This document shows, in pieces, positions 1 to 6,733 of a stretch of 10,802 nucleotides of DNA. Source of the stretch: Desulfobulbus sp. (lineage in GTDB: Bacteria; Desulfobacterota; Desulfobulbia; Desulfobulbales; Desulfobulbaceae); contig JAQUEZ010000204.1 in assembly GCA_028684915.1 (NCBI GenBank), positions 1 to 10,802 on the forward strand, read 5' to 3'. Numbering within the stretch: the first letter of the stretch is position 1; every line of letters begins with the position of its first letter. A program made the position numbers and the translations under genes. The notes under the pieces were generated by a model. That model ran no database searches. It saw nothing but the letters and a program-made list of their open reading frames with translations, and was not told where the DNA came from.

Positions 1-80
1 AACTTGGCCATGACGGTAAGAAGCTAGTGTGTCCAATGAATCCAAAGGGAATCATGACAAAGTATGGCGCGACCTGCTTT

Positions 81-100
81 CGTAACATGTTGATATTACG
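81..100. repeat. Partial copy of intergenic repeat family 2
   Basis: These 20 bases match 15 of 20 positions of 3020-3039, the right end of the best copy of this family (shared core cgt-acatg-tg, then ttacg). They also lie inside a small inverted repeat, tcgtaa (80-85) against ttacga (96-101). The match is short, so common origin is only suggested. Confidence 0.3.
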
Positions 101-232
101 AGGCCCAACTGAATTTTGTGGCCATAGATATTTTTTGGTGAGGAATTGGTTTGTCATTGATTAATGCAGTGGATGGTGGCTAGTTGGATCCTTCTTTGGA
201 TACGCGTACTGCCAATGTGTCGAGCGGATTGT

Positions 233-270
233 TGTCGTTCTCGTCAAGAGCGGCGAGAATGATGTTTTGA
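233..270 (+). repeat. Intergenic repeat family 2, copy A
   Basis: This 38-bp stretch aligns without gaps to 2978-3015, with 30 of 38 identical. Both begin tgtcgttctcgt and end in cgagaa-ga-gttttga. The two outer blocks pair as an inverted repeat (gtcgttctcg against cgagaatgat, two G-T pairs), so copy A could form a hairpin if transcribed. Most differences fall in the loop, and the two changes in the stem keep pairing as G-T, which suggests the fold matters. It lies outside any gene. Confidence 0.55.
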
Positions 271-321
271 TTGGGGTATTTTTTGTTTGTGCAATGCTCT
301 GCTCGTTGGTCCCTAGTTTTT

Positions 322-448
322 GATGACGTCGTAAAAACTGGGATCTCCTGCGTCGCAGCATTTTTTCCGACACTCGACATACCTGATGTATGCCTTCGAG
401 CCGGGAAAAACACTGCTTTTTGTATATCTGTGTTTTTACCTAGCCATC
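322..448. repeat. 127-bp imperfect palindromic intergenic element with terminal inverted repeats
   Basis: The left end (322-338, gatgacgtcgtaaaaac) and right end (432-448, gtttttacctagccatc) are 17-bp inverted repeats matching at 13 of 17 positions. The exact centre of the element, base 385, is also the centre of an internal hairpin: ctcga-catac (373-382), loop ctgat (383-387), gtatg (388-392), a 3-base bulge, then tcgag (396-400). The intermediate arms pair partially as well (gcag plus T-run on the left, A-run plus ctgc on the right). The whole unit can therefore fold as one long imperfect cruciform or hairpin. Elements with similar ends are, from general memory, abundant between genes in deltaproteobacteria; that attribution is unverified. 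It has no coding capacity and would need a transposase in trans if mobile. Confidence 0.6.
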
Positions 449-517
449 CTTTAGCGTGTGATGGATTTTTTACAAGTCCATCAGCTTTTTACGAACCCTA
501 TATTCTGTAGTTTGCCT

Positions 518-2317
518 ATGACGCCACAGCTTTCCACCTCGGTCTGGCAGAGAAAGGTCGTTCCCTTTGCCACCACTATCTGCTCTCTCGTATGGAACCG
601 TTATGCAGTTTTTCTTTTGTGTGTATACCTCTACACACTGCTCACTGTTTTGATGGGTAGTTTGGGGGGCATAGTGGCTTTGTCCAAGAACCCCGACCTG
701 ATGTTCTATTCCTTTGGTGACGGAACTGGCCTGAAGTTGACGCACCAGTATTGGGAACTTGGCCTGCTTTTGTATTTGTACTCTTTGGGCAACTTGATCC
801 TGCGCCCCTCAAAACTGCGACCCTGGCTGGCTGGCCTGCCGATTTTATTTTCCTATGTCGGGCAGGATATATACTACCTCGCCTACTCCAATGTGTTTCG
901 CTTTGCGGAGCTTGCCGAGGTGCCGGAACTCCTTAAGGTACTTTCCTGGCCCTATCTGGCTCTGCTTGCGGTACTGGTGGCACTGCCCCTGGGATATTTT
1001 CTCTATTCCATCAATTACCGCCGCCCGGTGGTGTTGATCGGCGGAGCCTTGCCCCTCGCGCTGCTTATCGCAACTGTTGAGTTTTTCCCGGTGCAGTACA
1101 CGGCAGGTTTTCAAAGGGTCGGGCAGCCGATCGAGTTCTGGTCCGATGGTATCTCGGCGGTTAATAACGGACGGATGATGATGCTCCTCTATCGGGAGGC
1201 TGAGCGGCGGATTACCGTGGCCAAAACCAAGGCTTTTCGCAATCGTAGCGAGTACGATGCCCAGGCGCAGCAGTTGGCGACATGGCTCCGGGAGCGGAAC
1301 AATCAGCGCAACGTTCATCTTATCGTCTTGGAAAGCTTCATCGATCCGACATTGTTTAAAAATGCCAAGTTTACCCACGATCCGCTGCATCCAAGCTTCC
1401 GGAAACTGTTTGCGAAAAATTGGGGATTTTCCCTCTCGCCGGTGTTTGGCGGAAAAACTGCCCAGGCCGAGTTCGAGGCTCTTTGCGGGGTGCCAGCCTT
1501 CGGCGAGATGACCGGGGTGGAATTCAATAGTTTCACCGGTTCGGCCGCCAACTGCCTGCCCGGTGTTCTCGAGAAGGCGGGGTATCAAACCATGGCCTCC
1601 AATGCCTATAATCCCAACTTTTTCAATACCCCGAATGCCTATAAGGGACTTGGTTTTGCTCAGATGTACTTTCCACGTGAATACGGTGGCAACGGTTCCA
1701 CCTATCTCCATAAAGGCGATACCAGCGGTGAACTGGGCTACATGTTCGATGGCGACTTTTTTGCGCAAAATCTCGCTTTTATTGCCCCGCTTCTTCAATC
1801 CCCCGAGCACAAACCCCTGTTCAATTACCTGCTCACCATCTTTGGCCATGTGCCCCATCAGCTCAATAAGGATAAACGGCCGCTGGTGCTGAAAATGCGC
1901 TCAACTTTCAAAGATCAGTTCCTGGAGTGGGCTGCCAACCAGATCTATTACCGCTCCCAGGCCGTGGCAGACTACGTGACCCAATTGATGGCGCTTGATC
2001 CCCAAGGACTGATTATTCTCGTCAGCGATCATCTGCCACCGGGTCAGTATGGGCTCACCAGCTATCAGAAGCTGCGGTATCTTGACGGCAGTGAGGAGAG
2101 TATGCACATGAACCGGATCATGATTGTGGAGGCGGGCAAGGTGAAAAAAAATGTTACCATCCACCACTACGATATCCCGGCCCTGATCATGGACTCGATC
2201 ACCGATGGAGCCTACTGCCGGGAACACAGCTGTGGGTTTGCCCAGAATCGACTGCTCGATGATCGTGCAGCCCGCCATAACGATTATATGCGAGTTATGG
2301 CCCACACCTCGGAGTAG
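518..2317 (+). CDS. LtaS/OpgB-type membrane phosphoglycerol transferase (sulfatase superfamily)
   Basis: This is a membrane-anchored metal-dependent phosphotransferase of the LTA synthase family, with an N-terminal membrane domain of about five helices and a C-terminal alkaline-phosphatase/sulfatase-like domain facing the periplasm. Counting from the first in-frame start (458, GTG), hydrophobic segments lie near residues 48-75, 98-115, 121-142, 161-183 and 190-210. The catalytic domain shows the metal-binding Glu292 in IVLESF, the probable Thr nucleophile Thr334 in GGKTAQAEFEALCG, His464 in FGHVPH, and Asp524-His525 in LVSDH. These have the order and approximate spacing of the Glu/Thr/His/Asp-His set of LtaS. 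In Gram-negatives such enzymes typically move phosphoglycerol onto periplasmic glucans or other envelope polymers; the acceptor here is unknown. The start is uncertain: 458 (GTG), 461 and 518 (ATG) are in frame and none has a good Shine-Dalgarno site. I chose 518 because the 20 extra residues do not look like family sequence. It converges with the exporter gene, 31 bp away, and shows no functional link to it. Confidence 0.88.
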   Translation: MTPQLSTSVWQRKVVPFATTICSLVWNRYAVFLLCVYLYTLLTVLMGSLGGIVALSKNPDLMFYSFGDGTGLKLTHQYWELGLLLYLYSLGNLILRPSKLRPWLAGLPILFSYVGQDIYYLAYSNVFRFAELAEVPELLKVLSWPYLALLAVLVALPLGYFLYSINYRRPVVLIGGALPLALLIATVEFFPVQYTAGFQRVGQPIEFWSDGISAVNNGRMMMLLYREAERRITVAKTKAFRNRSEYDAQAQQLATWLRERNNQRNVHLIVLESFIDPTLFKNAKFTHDPLHPSFRKLFAKNWGFSLSPVFGGKTAQAEFEALCGVPAFGEMTGVEFNSFTGSAANCLPGVLEKAGYQTMASNAYNPNFFNTPNAYKGLGFAQMYFPREYGGNGSTYLHKGDTSGELGYMFDGDFFAQNLAFIAPLLQSPEHKPLFNYLLTIFGHVPHQLNKDKRPLVLKMRSTFKDQFLEWAANQIYYRSQAVADYVTQLMALDPQGLIILVSDHLPPGQYGLTSYQKLRYLDGSEESMHMNRIMIVEAGKVKKNVTIHHYDIPALIMDSITDGAYCREHSCGFAQNRLLDDRAARHNDYMRVMAHTSE

Positions 2318-2348
2318 GGCTCGAGTGAAAACCGATTGTTTGCAATAT

Positions 2349-2669
2349 CTAAAGTGGAGTCGTCAATTTGAGCCCCACAATACCTGCAAGCACACAGGTC
2401 AGGCTGAGGAGTCTGGTCCAGTGTATCGGCTCATTGAAGAGCAGAATCCCCAGGAGCACCGTCCCCACCAATCCCACGCCAACCCAGACCGCATAGGCCG
2501 TTCCCACCGGTATTGTTTTCATTGCCACGCCCAGGAGAACAACGCTGAGGATCATGGCAGATACGGTGATCGCAGAGGGCCAGAATCGACTGAATCCATG
2601 GGTATACTTCAGTCCAATGGCCCAGAGGATCTCAAGCAGCCCTGCTATGATGAGAAGAAACCAATCCAT
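2349..2669 (-). CDS. sugE: SMR-family guanidinium exporter SugE/Gdx
   Basis: This is a 106-residue four-helix inner-membrane protein that works as an antiparallel dimer exchanging substrate for protons. The subfamily once annotated as SugE is now known as Gdx, a guanidinium exporter. The sequence shows the essential proton/substrate-coupling Glu13 in AGLLEILWA, followed by GLKYTHGF (19-26) and the signature [10 protein letters not shown] (53-62), all close to E. coli SugE. Length is normal. The open frame extends to 2684, but the start at 2669 is preferred: it has GAGG 6-9 bases upstream and gives the family's usual MxW N-terminus. It is divergent from the importer operon across 637 bp and converges with the membrane transferase gene. 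Pathway context and sequence agree on guanidinium as substrate. Quaternary ammonium export is a less likely alternative, and export was not shown here. Confidence 0.93.
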   Translation of the reverse strand: MDWFLLIIAGLLEILWAIGLKYTHGFSRFWPSAITVSAMILSVVLLGVAMKTIPVGTAYAVWVGVGLVGTVLLGILLFNEPIHWTRLLSLTCVLAGIVGLKLTTPL

Positions 2670-2710
2670 GTGACCCTCGTACATAACAAAAAGTAAAAAA
2701 CTGTTTTTTT

Positions 2711-2761
2711 CATCCTCGTGAAGAGCCTTGAGAAGGGCGTTTCGATCGTGGTAACATGCTG
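2711..2761 (+). repeat. Intergenic repeat family 2, copy B
   Basis: This 51-bp stretch aligns without gaps to 2981-3031 at 37 of 51 positions, including the identical right end acatgctg. Its stem (ctcg... and ...gagaag) is more degraded than in copy C. It lies about 40 bp upstream of the exporter start, so it may overlap that gene's promoter. Confidence 0.5.
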
Positions 2762-2977
2762 ATTTTTCTGCCTCCTGTTCTCGTTATTGTATTTTTACGA
2801 AGTTGTATTTACCCGCTCGATGCGAATTTGGTGCCTCTTCACGCGGTGAGCCCTTAGGTTTTTCCATCCCCTGCTCAATCCCTCTCCTGCTTATCTCCAA
2901 GGCGGTGAGCTTGTATCTCGTTTTTTAACGCTCTGATTTTAAAAGGATGAGTTTTCATTCCTTGTGCTTGTCATGTT

Positions 2978-3031
2978 TGTCGTTCTCGTAAAAACTCTCG
3001 AGAACGACGTTTTGAGCCTCGTGACATGCTG
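2978..3031 (+). repeat. Intergenic repeat family 2, copy C (best hairpin)
   Basis: This is the best-formed copy. A perfect 10-bp inverted repeat, gtcgttctcg (2979-2988) and cgagaacgac (2999-3008), flanks the 10-base spacer taaaaactct. It continues into gttttgagcctcgtgacatgctg, whose right end is shared with copy B and the partial copy at 81-100. There is no T-run directly after the stem, so it does not look like an ordinary terminator. It lies roughly 300 bp upstream of the importer start. Confidence 0.55.
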
Positions 3032-3032
3032 T

Positions 3033-3049
3033 ATTTACGTTACGTAAAT
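3033..3049. promoter_or_regulatory. Perfect 7-bp inverted repeat, candidate operator
   Basis: The arms atttacg (3033-3039) and cgtaaat (3043-3049) are exact inverted repeats around the spacer tta. The compact dyad between divergent exporter and importer genes would suit a dimeric regulator such as the ribbon-helix-helix protein encoded in the operon. It does not resemble the E. coli NikR operator (GTATGA, 16-base spacer, TCATAC). It abuts repeat copy C and may simply be part of that repeat. Assignment as an operator is inference. Confidence 0.3.
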
Positions 3050-3151
3050 TCTCGGAAATCGACTTTTCGCGTCGTTGTCATTTGTTTCCAATTTTTTACC
3101 TGTTTGTTTTTTCTGCTGATCTTTGCAGACATAATTGTCGTTTTCATAAAG

Positions 3152-3184
3152 GCTTGTTGATCCGTCCCCGGCTGGGTAACAAGC
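3152..3184 (+). promoter_or_regulatory. Potential structured leader element upstream of the importer operon
   Basis: The 7-bp arms gcttgtt (3152-3158) and aacaagc (3178-3184) pair perfectly. Inside lies a second small stem, ccc against ggg closing a short cggct loop, separated from the outer stem by an asymmetric internal loop (gatccgt on the 5' side). If transcribed, this would sit about 120 nucleotides ahead of the first importer codon. The shape is that of a small structured RNA or protein site, not an intrinsic terminator, as no U-run follows. It matches no riboswitch core I know. Confidence 0.25.
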
Positions 3185-3294
3185 GTAACACTTTCTATCT
3201 ACACATTTTTTATGGATGTGGAGAATTTTATTCCTAGTCGGTACGTTTTTTGTATTTTGTAGGAAGATTATATTAAAAGTTAATAACAATCAAC

Positions 3295-3299
3295 GGAGG
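3295..3299 (+). promoter_or_regulatory. Strong ribosome binding site of the importer operon
   Basis: A full GGAGG lies 7 bases before the ATG at 3307 and fixes the start of the periplasmic binding protein, the first and presumably most highly expressed gene of the operon. Confidence 0.8.
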
Positions 3300-3306
3300 A
3301 CAAAGA

Positions 3307-4284
3307 ATGAAGTTTGGCTATAAAATTATGCTCGGTGTGGTCATGCTGTTGACGGTTTCATGTAATATCTACGCGGAAACGCTGAAAATTGCCTACAGCG
3401 ACTGGCCAGGGTGGATAGCCTGGGACATTGCTCAGCGAAAGGGATTTTTTAAACAGCATGGCGTCGAAGTGGAGTTGAAATGGTTTGAGTACATGGCCTC
3501 CATGGACGCCTTTGCCGCAGGTAAGGTTGATGCCGTTTGCGTTGCCAACGGCGATGCCCTGGTACTCTCCGCCTCCGGGGCCAAAAATATCATGATCCTG
3601 GTCAACGATTTCAGCAACGGTAACGATAAGATCGTTGCCAAGCCGGGCATCAAAACCGTGAAGGATCTTAAAGGCAAAAAGATCGGCGTGGAGCTCGGCG
3701 TGGTCAGTCATCTGCTGTTAATCAATGCGCTCACGGAAAACGGGATGACGGATAAGGATGTCATCCTGGTCAACGTGCCTACGCACCAGACCGCGCAGGT
3801 ACTGGCCTCGGGTGATGTGGATGCCATTGTTGCCTGGCAACCCAACTCTGGGCAGGCCTTAAAGTTCGTGCCCGGTTCCACCGCAGTCTACACCAGTGCC
3901 AATGCCCCCGGTCTGATCTACGATACACTGACCGTATCGCCCGGATCCTTGATGAAACACCACGAGGACTGGAAAAAGGTGGTTGCCGCCTGGTATGACG
4001 TTGTCGATTACATGCAGAACCCGGCCAATGAAAAGGAGATGCTTGAAATTTTATCCTCCCGCGTCGACCTCAAGCCCGAGGAGTACAAGCCCTTTCTTTT
4101 GGGCACCAAAATTCTCACCCTCCCGGAAGCCCTGGCGGTATTCAAACCGGCAGACGGCATGGGCAGCCTCTATGGTTCCAGTGAAAATGTGAATACCTTT
4201 TTTGTTGCCAACAAGGTCTATACCGAGCCGGTCAAGGTAAAGAAAACCATCGATAGTTCTTTTACCAAATCCCTGAGCAAGTAA
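3307..4284 (+). CDS. ABC importer periplasmic substrate-binding protein, urea/guanidine carboxylase region type
   Basis: This 325-residue binding protein of the NitT/TauT/SsuA class captures the substrate in the periplasm and delivers it to the permease and ATPase encoded next. A signal peptide is clear: positive MKFGYK, a hydrophobic core to about residue 18, and a likely signal peptidase I site after IYA (residue 23). The upstream LTVSC resembles a lipobox only weakly, because Leu/Val is missing at -3. The mature protein opens with the typical [12 protein letters not shown], followed by [17 protein letters not shown], an [10 protein letters not shown] segment and [12 protein letters not shown] (120-131), all hallmarks of this class. 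A distinct subfamily of such proteins is known beside urea carboxylase genes. The carboxylase and deiminase genes downstream make guanidine, or a closely related urea-like compound, the expected ligand. The ligand is inferred from context only. Confidence 0.9.
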   Translation: MKFGYKIMLGVVMLLTVSCNIYAETLKIAYSDWPGWIAWDIAQRKGFFKQHGVEVELKWFEYMASMDAFAAGKVDAVCVANGDALVLSASGAKNIMILVNDFSNGNDKIVAKPGIKTVKDLKGKKIGVELGVVSHLLLINALTENGMTDKDVILVNVPTHQTAQVLASGDVDAIVAWQPNSGQALKFVPGSTAVYTSANAPGLIYDTLTVSPGSLMKHHEDWKKVVAAWYDVVDYMQNPANEKEMLEILSSRVDLKPEEYKPFLLGTKILTLPEALAVFKPADGMGSLYGSSENVNTFFVANKVYTEPVKVKKTIDSSFTKSLSK

Positions 4285-4302
4285 GCAAAAGGAAGAATTC
4301 CC

Positions 4303-5364
4303 ATGCCCTGGTTTATCATTCAGAAGGCTCTGCCGCCGAGAAAACGGGCTGTGCTGATGTTGTTCTCGTTTGTGCTCCCGATTGTTCTTTGGTCGGTTGT
4401 CAGCTATGTGCCCTTTGTCTGGCATCCGATGATGGAGATCACCGACCCGGGCGAGAGCCCCTATCTGGAGAAAGGGCAGCTTATCAAACGGGACATTTTT
4501 GCCCAGGAGAACCAGCGACTGCTGGAGAATGGTGATGCATCAATTGCCGGTTTTCGGGTCAATCCGGTGTATCTGCCACCGCCGCATAAGGTGCTCGCGG
4601 CTGTTTATACAGCCTTCAAGACCCCTCCGCGTCGGCCAAGTGAACCCTGGTTGCATCAGAGCCTGGCTCACAGTATCCGGGTTGTCTTTTACGGCTTCCT
4701 CCTGTCCTCGTTGATCGGCGTGCCCCTGGGTATTTTTTGCGGCGTGTTTTGTTTCTTTTCAAAATTGTTTGAACCCTTTTTCGAGTTTTTCCGCTACATG
4801 CCGGCTCCGGTCTTCGGTGCCCTGGCTGTGGCTATTCTGGGGATCAACGATGGTCCCAAAATCGCGATTATCTTTATCGGCACCTTTTTTCAGCAGGTAC
4901 TGGTGATCGCCAACACCACCAGGCAATTGCCGCCGTCTCTGTTGGAGGCGGCCCAAACTTTGGGCGCCAGGGGGGGAACCCTCTTGCGCAAGGTGGTGCT
5001 GCCAGCAATTGCGCCCTCGGTTTTTCTCGATATGCGTATCCTGCTCGGTTGGGCCTGGACCTATCTGATCGTGGCGGAGGTCATCGGCACCAGTACCGGT
5101 ATAACCTGGTTCATCACCCAGCAGGCCAAGTATCTGGTCTATGAAAATGTCTATGCCGCCATTCTCATCATCGGCGTGATCGGCCTGGGAACGGATATGT
5201 TTCTGGCCTGGATCGGACGCAATATTTTCGTGTGGAACGGGGGTAAACGCGGCGCATTTTTCCAGTTTCTCCATGAGTTGATCACCGGCCCCTGGGACGA
5301 GACATTCACCTTTGTTCAAAAGAGAATAGAACGCAATGCACGCAATAGAACTGCCGAGTTATAA
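4303..5364 (+). CDS. ABC importer permease, NitT/TauT type with extended periplasmic loop
   Basis: This 353-residue inner-membrane subunit forms the channel of the importer. The ABC permease core lies in the C-terminal two thirds, with membrane segments near 125-152, 168-205, 236-262 and 283-306. The cytoplasmic EAA loop that docks on the ATPase is at 215-234 ([11 protein letters not shown]...LP). A first helix (about 16-38) is followed by a hydrophilic stretch of roughly 75-80 residues (about 40-118) before the core, so the protein is some 80-100 residues longer than ordinary NitT/TauT permeases. The C-terminal tail (about 310-353) is also long and charged. GGAAG at 4291-4295 precedes the ATG, 18 bp after the binding protein stop. 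The 3' end overlaps the ATPase gene by 29 bp, indicating translational coupling. Confidence 0.9.
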   Translation: MPWFIIQKALPPRKRAVLMLFSFVLPIVLWSVVSYVPFVWHPMMEITDPGESPYLEKGQLIKRDIFAQENQRLLENGDASIAGFRVNPVYLPPPHKVLAAVYTAFKTPPRRPSEPWLHQSLAHSIRVVFYGFLLSSLIGVPLGIFCGVFCFFSKLFEPFFEFFRYMPAPVFGALAVAILGINDGPKIAIIFIGTFFQQVLVIANTTRQLPPSLLEAAQTLGARGGTLLRKVVLPAIAPSVFLDMRILLGWAWTYLIVAEVIGTSTGITWFITQQAKYLVYENVYAAILIIGVIGLGTDMFLAWIGRNIFVWNGGKRGAFFQFLHELITGPWDETFTFVQKRIERNARNRTAEL

Positions 5365-6229
5365 GCAGCAAAGTCCAAAGGTCGCTGATCGGTTCATCCG
5401 CCTCAAACAGCGCGAAGTTATCATGGAGACCGAGGGTATCAGTCGTATCTTCTCAACCGAAAAAGGGGAGGTGACCGCACTGGAGAATGTCTCCTTCAAG
5501 GCGTATCGGCGTGAATTCCTCTCGGTGATTGGTCCTTCCGGCTGCGGCAAATCGACTCTTATCCGGATCCTTTCCGGGCTGGATCAGGCCACCTCCGGCC
5601 GGGTTCTTTTGGATGGGAGACCGGTTGCCGAACCAGGGCCAGAGCGGGGCATGGTCTTTCAGGGCTACACCCTTTTTCCCTGGTTGACGGTGAAGAAGAA
5701 CGTGATGTTCGGCCTGGAGGTTGCTGGCAAGGGTCGGGCCACAGCAGAATCCGAGGCCCTGCAGTGGATTGAGATGGTGGGGCTGGATGACTTTGCCAAC
5801 CACTATCCCTCCCAGCTTTCCGGCGGCATGAAGCAACGTGTGGCCATTGCCAGGGCCCTGGCCAATCAACCGCGGGTGCTGTTGATGGATGAACCCTTTG
5901 GTGCCCTTGATGCCCAGACCCGGGCCAGGATGCAGTCGTACCTGATGCAGATATGGCGTAACGTCGACATCACCATCATCTTCATCACCCACGATCTGGA
6001 TGAGGCTGTGTATCTCTCGGACAGGATCCTGGTTCTTGATGCCCACCCTGGCCGGGTGCGTGAGATGGTGGAGGTCCCGGTGGAACAACCCCGCTCACCG
6101 GCGCAGCACCTGAGCCCGGAATTTTTGGCAACGAAAAAACATATCGAGCAGCTCATTCATCCGGAGAGCGAGATCGAGGACAGCCTGCCTATGATCCGGC
6201 TGACGCAGGTGCAGGATGACATTTTTTAA
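5336..6229 (+). CDS. ABC importer ATPase, NitT/TauT type
   Basis: This cytoplasmic nucleotide-binding subunit powers the importer. All ABC motifs are present in a 297-residue protein: Walker [10 protein letters not shown] (66-74), Q-loop Gln109 in MVFQGYTLF, signature LSGGMKQR (161-168), Walker B VLLMDEP (181-187) with Glu186, D-loop ALD, and switch His219 in FITHD. The C-terminal region after about 250 is short and shows no clear regulatory domain. The start at 5336 overlaps the permease gene by 29 bp and has only a weak ribosome site. The ATG at 5423 (Met30 in REVIMETEG) is an alternative that would still leave the complete ATPase domain. Nearest relatives are the SsuB/TauB/NrtD-type ATPases. 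Confidence 0.93.
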   Translation: MHAIELPSYKQQSPKVADRFIRLKQREVIMETEGISRIFSTEKGEVTALENVSFKAYRREFLSVIGPSGCGKSTLIRILSGLDQATSGRVLLDGRPVAEPGPERGMVFQGYTLFPWLTVKKNVMFGLEVAGKGRATAESEALQWIEMVGLDDFANHYPSQLSGGMKQRVAIARALANQPRVLLMDEPFGALDAQTRARMQSYLMQIWRNVDITIIFITHDLDEAVYLSDRILVLDAHPGRVREMVEVPVEQPRSPAQHLSPEFLATKKHIEQLIHPESEIEDSLPMIRLTQVQDDIF

Positions 6230-6262
6230 TAGGGTGGAGTGGAGCACGAGGTGCGACAACCA

Positions 6263-6733
6263 ATGAAGCGGAAAATTAAAACCGACAAGGTGCAACGGAT
6301 CAGCGTTTCCCTGCCCGACAGCCTGACCCGTGAACTGGATCAACTGGTGGATGAGGGGATCTACCTCAACCGCAGCCAGGCCGTGGCGCAGATGGTTCGC
6401 AACAGTCTGCTCGACATGCATCGCCAGCAGGGAGACCAGATCATGGCCGGGACCGTTACCCTGGTCTACGACGAGTCGCGGCCTACGCTACGCGCCCAAC
6501 TGGTGCAGATCCAGCGCAAACATATCGACACGGTGATTTCCTCACTCAACGTGCTGCTGGAAAATCACCATTCACTGGAGGTGTTGCAGGTCCAGGGACC
6601 GGTGCGCACCCTGAACACGATTGTTCAAGAAATTCGGGCATGCAAGGGAGTGGAGAGCTGCAAAATCGCGCTGACCACCACCATCATGCCCCCCATTCAT
6701 GGTCCGAAAGGAGAAGAGGATGCATCAGTCTGA
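6263..6733 (+). CDS. NikR-fold ribbon-helix-helix transcriptional regulator lacking nickel ligands
   Basis: This 156-residue regulator has a NikR layout. An N-terminal ribbon-helix-helix DNA-binding domain (about 10-52) has its beta strand in QRISVSLP and the typical NRSQAVAQMVRNSLL second helix. A C-terminal ACT-like ligand-binding domain (about 62-145) follows. Aligned to E. coli NikR from memory, the offset is a constant +9 across the ACT-like core. The four high-affinity nickel ligands His76, His87, His89 and Cys95 fall on Arg85, Asn96, Leu98 and Ser104, so none is kept. It should bind DNA as a tetramer but sense something else, plausibly guanidine or a pathway product, given its place between the importer and the degradation genes. 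The ATG at 6263 has GAGG 11 bases upstream. An in-frame GTG at 6239 would add eight residues. The 3' end overlaps the next gene by 14 bp. Confidence 0.85.
   Translation: MKRKIKTDKVQRISVSLPDSLTRELDQLVDEGIYLNRSQAVAQMVRNSLLDMHRQQGDQIMAGTVTLVYDESRPTLRAQLVQIQRKHIDTVISSLNVLLENHHSLEVLQVQGPVRTLNTIVQEIRACKGVESCKIALTTTIMPPIHGPKGEEDASV

Larger units (their letters stand above)
1..457. other. Gene-free region upstream of the LtaS-like gene
   Basis: I see no gene I can support here. The plus-strand frame 3-164 is open from the window edge to a TAA at 162-164 (53 codons) and could be the 3' end of a gene entering from the left, but I recognise no family in it. The stretch is AT-richer than the downstream genes. 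It contains a partial copy of a short repeat near 81-100, a fuller copy at 233-270, and a 127-bp imperfect palindromic element at 322-448. Any promoter of the membrane transferase gene must lie in or just after that element. I could not pick a convincing -35/-10 pair. Confidence 0.6.
2670..3306. other. 637-bp intergenic region between divergent exporter and importer genes
   Basis: No gene is supported in this long gap. It holds two copies of repeat family 2 (2711-2761 and 2978-3031), an A-run/T-run inverted repeat around 2695-2710 (aaaaaa-ctg-tttttt), a 9-base duplication gcggtgagc (2843-2851 and 2902-2910), a perfect inverted repeat at 3033-3049, a potential RNA hairpin at 3152-3184, and the importer ribosome binding site. 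Both promoters must be here. A possible but weak importer promoter is ttgcag (3123-3128) with cataaa (3145-3150). I searched by eye on both strands for the conserved cores of guanidine-I, -II and -III riboswitches and recognised none. Confidence 0.6.

Noticed and set aside
3..164. Open frame running in from the window edge, 53 codons to a TAA
   Set aside because: It could be a gene end, but the length is within chance for an edge fragment and I recognise no motif; mentioned in the gene-free region entry only.
271..510. 79-codon plus-strand frame upstream of the transferase
   Set aside because: It starts at a TTG without a ribosome site and spans the palindromic repeat element.
2205..2696. 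163-codon plus-strand frame opposite the exporter
   Set aside because: It is the antisense of a clear SugE/Gdx gene and overlaps the end of the transferase gene.
2695..2710. Intrinsic terminator at the A-run/T-run inverted repeat
   Set aside because: The stem is only A-T pairs with no GC core, and no gene reads toward it closely enough to need it.
3035..3289. 84-codon minus-strand frame in the importer leader
   Set aside because: Non-ATG start, no ribosome site, composition typical of AT-rich non-coding DNA, and it covers the regulatory region of the operon.
2670..3306. Guanidine-I, -II or -III riboswitch
   Set aside because: I looked on both strands for the ctagggttccg-type core, paired ACGR tetraloop hairpins with GC stems, and the guanidine-III core. 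Only weak ACGA loops with poor stems were found (for example opposite 2711-2730 and 3015-3025).
3307..6229. Nitrate, sulfonate or taurine importer
   Set aside because: The fold class is shared with those systems, but the co-operonic carboxylase and deiminase genes point to guanidine or a urea-like compound.
6263..6733. Annotation as a nickel-responsive NikR
   Set aside because: All four nickel ligands are replaced and no nickel transport, hydrogenase or urease genes are nearby.
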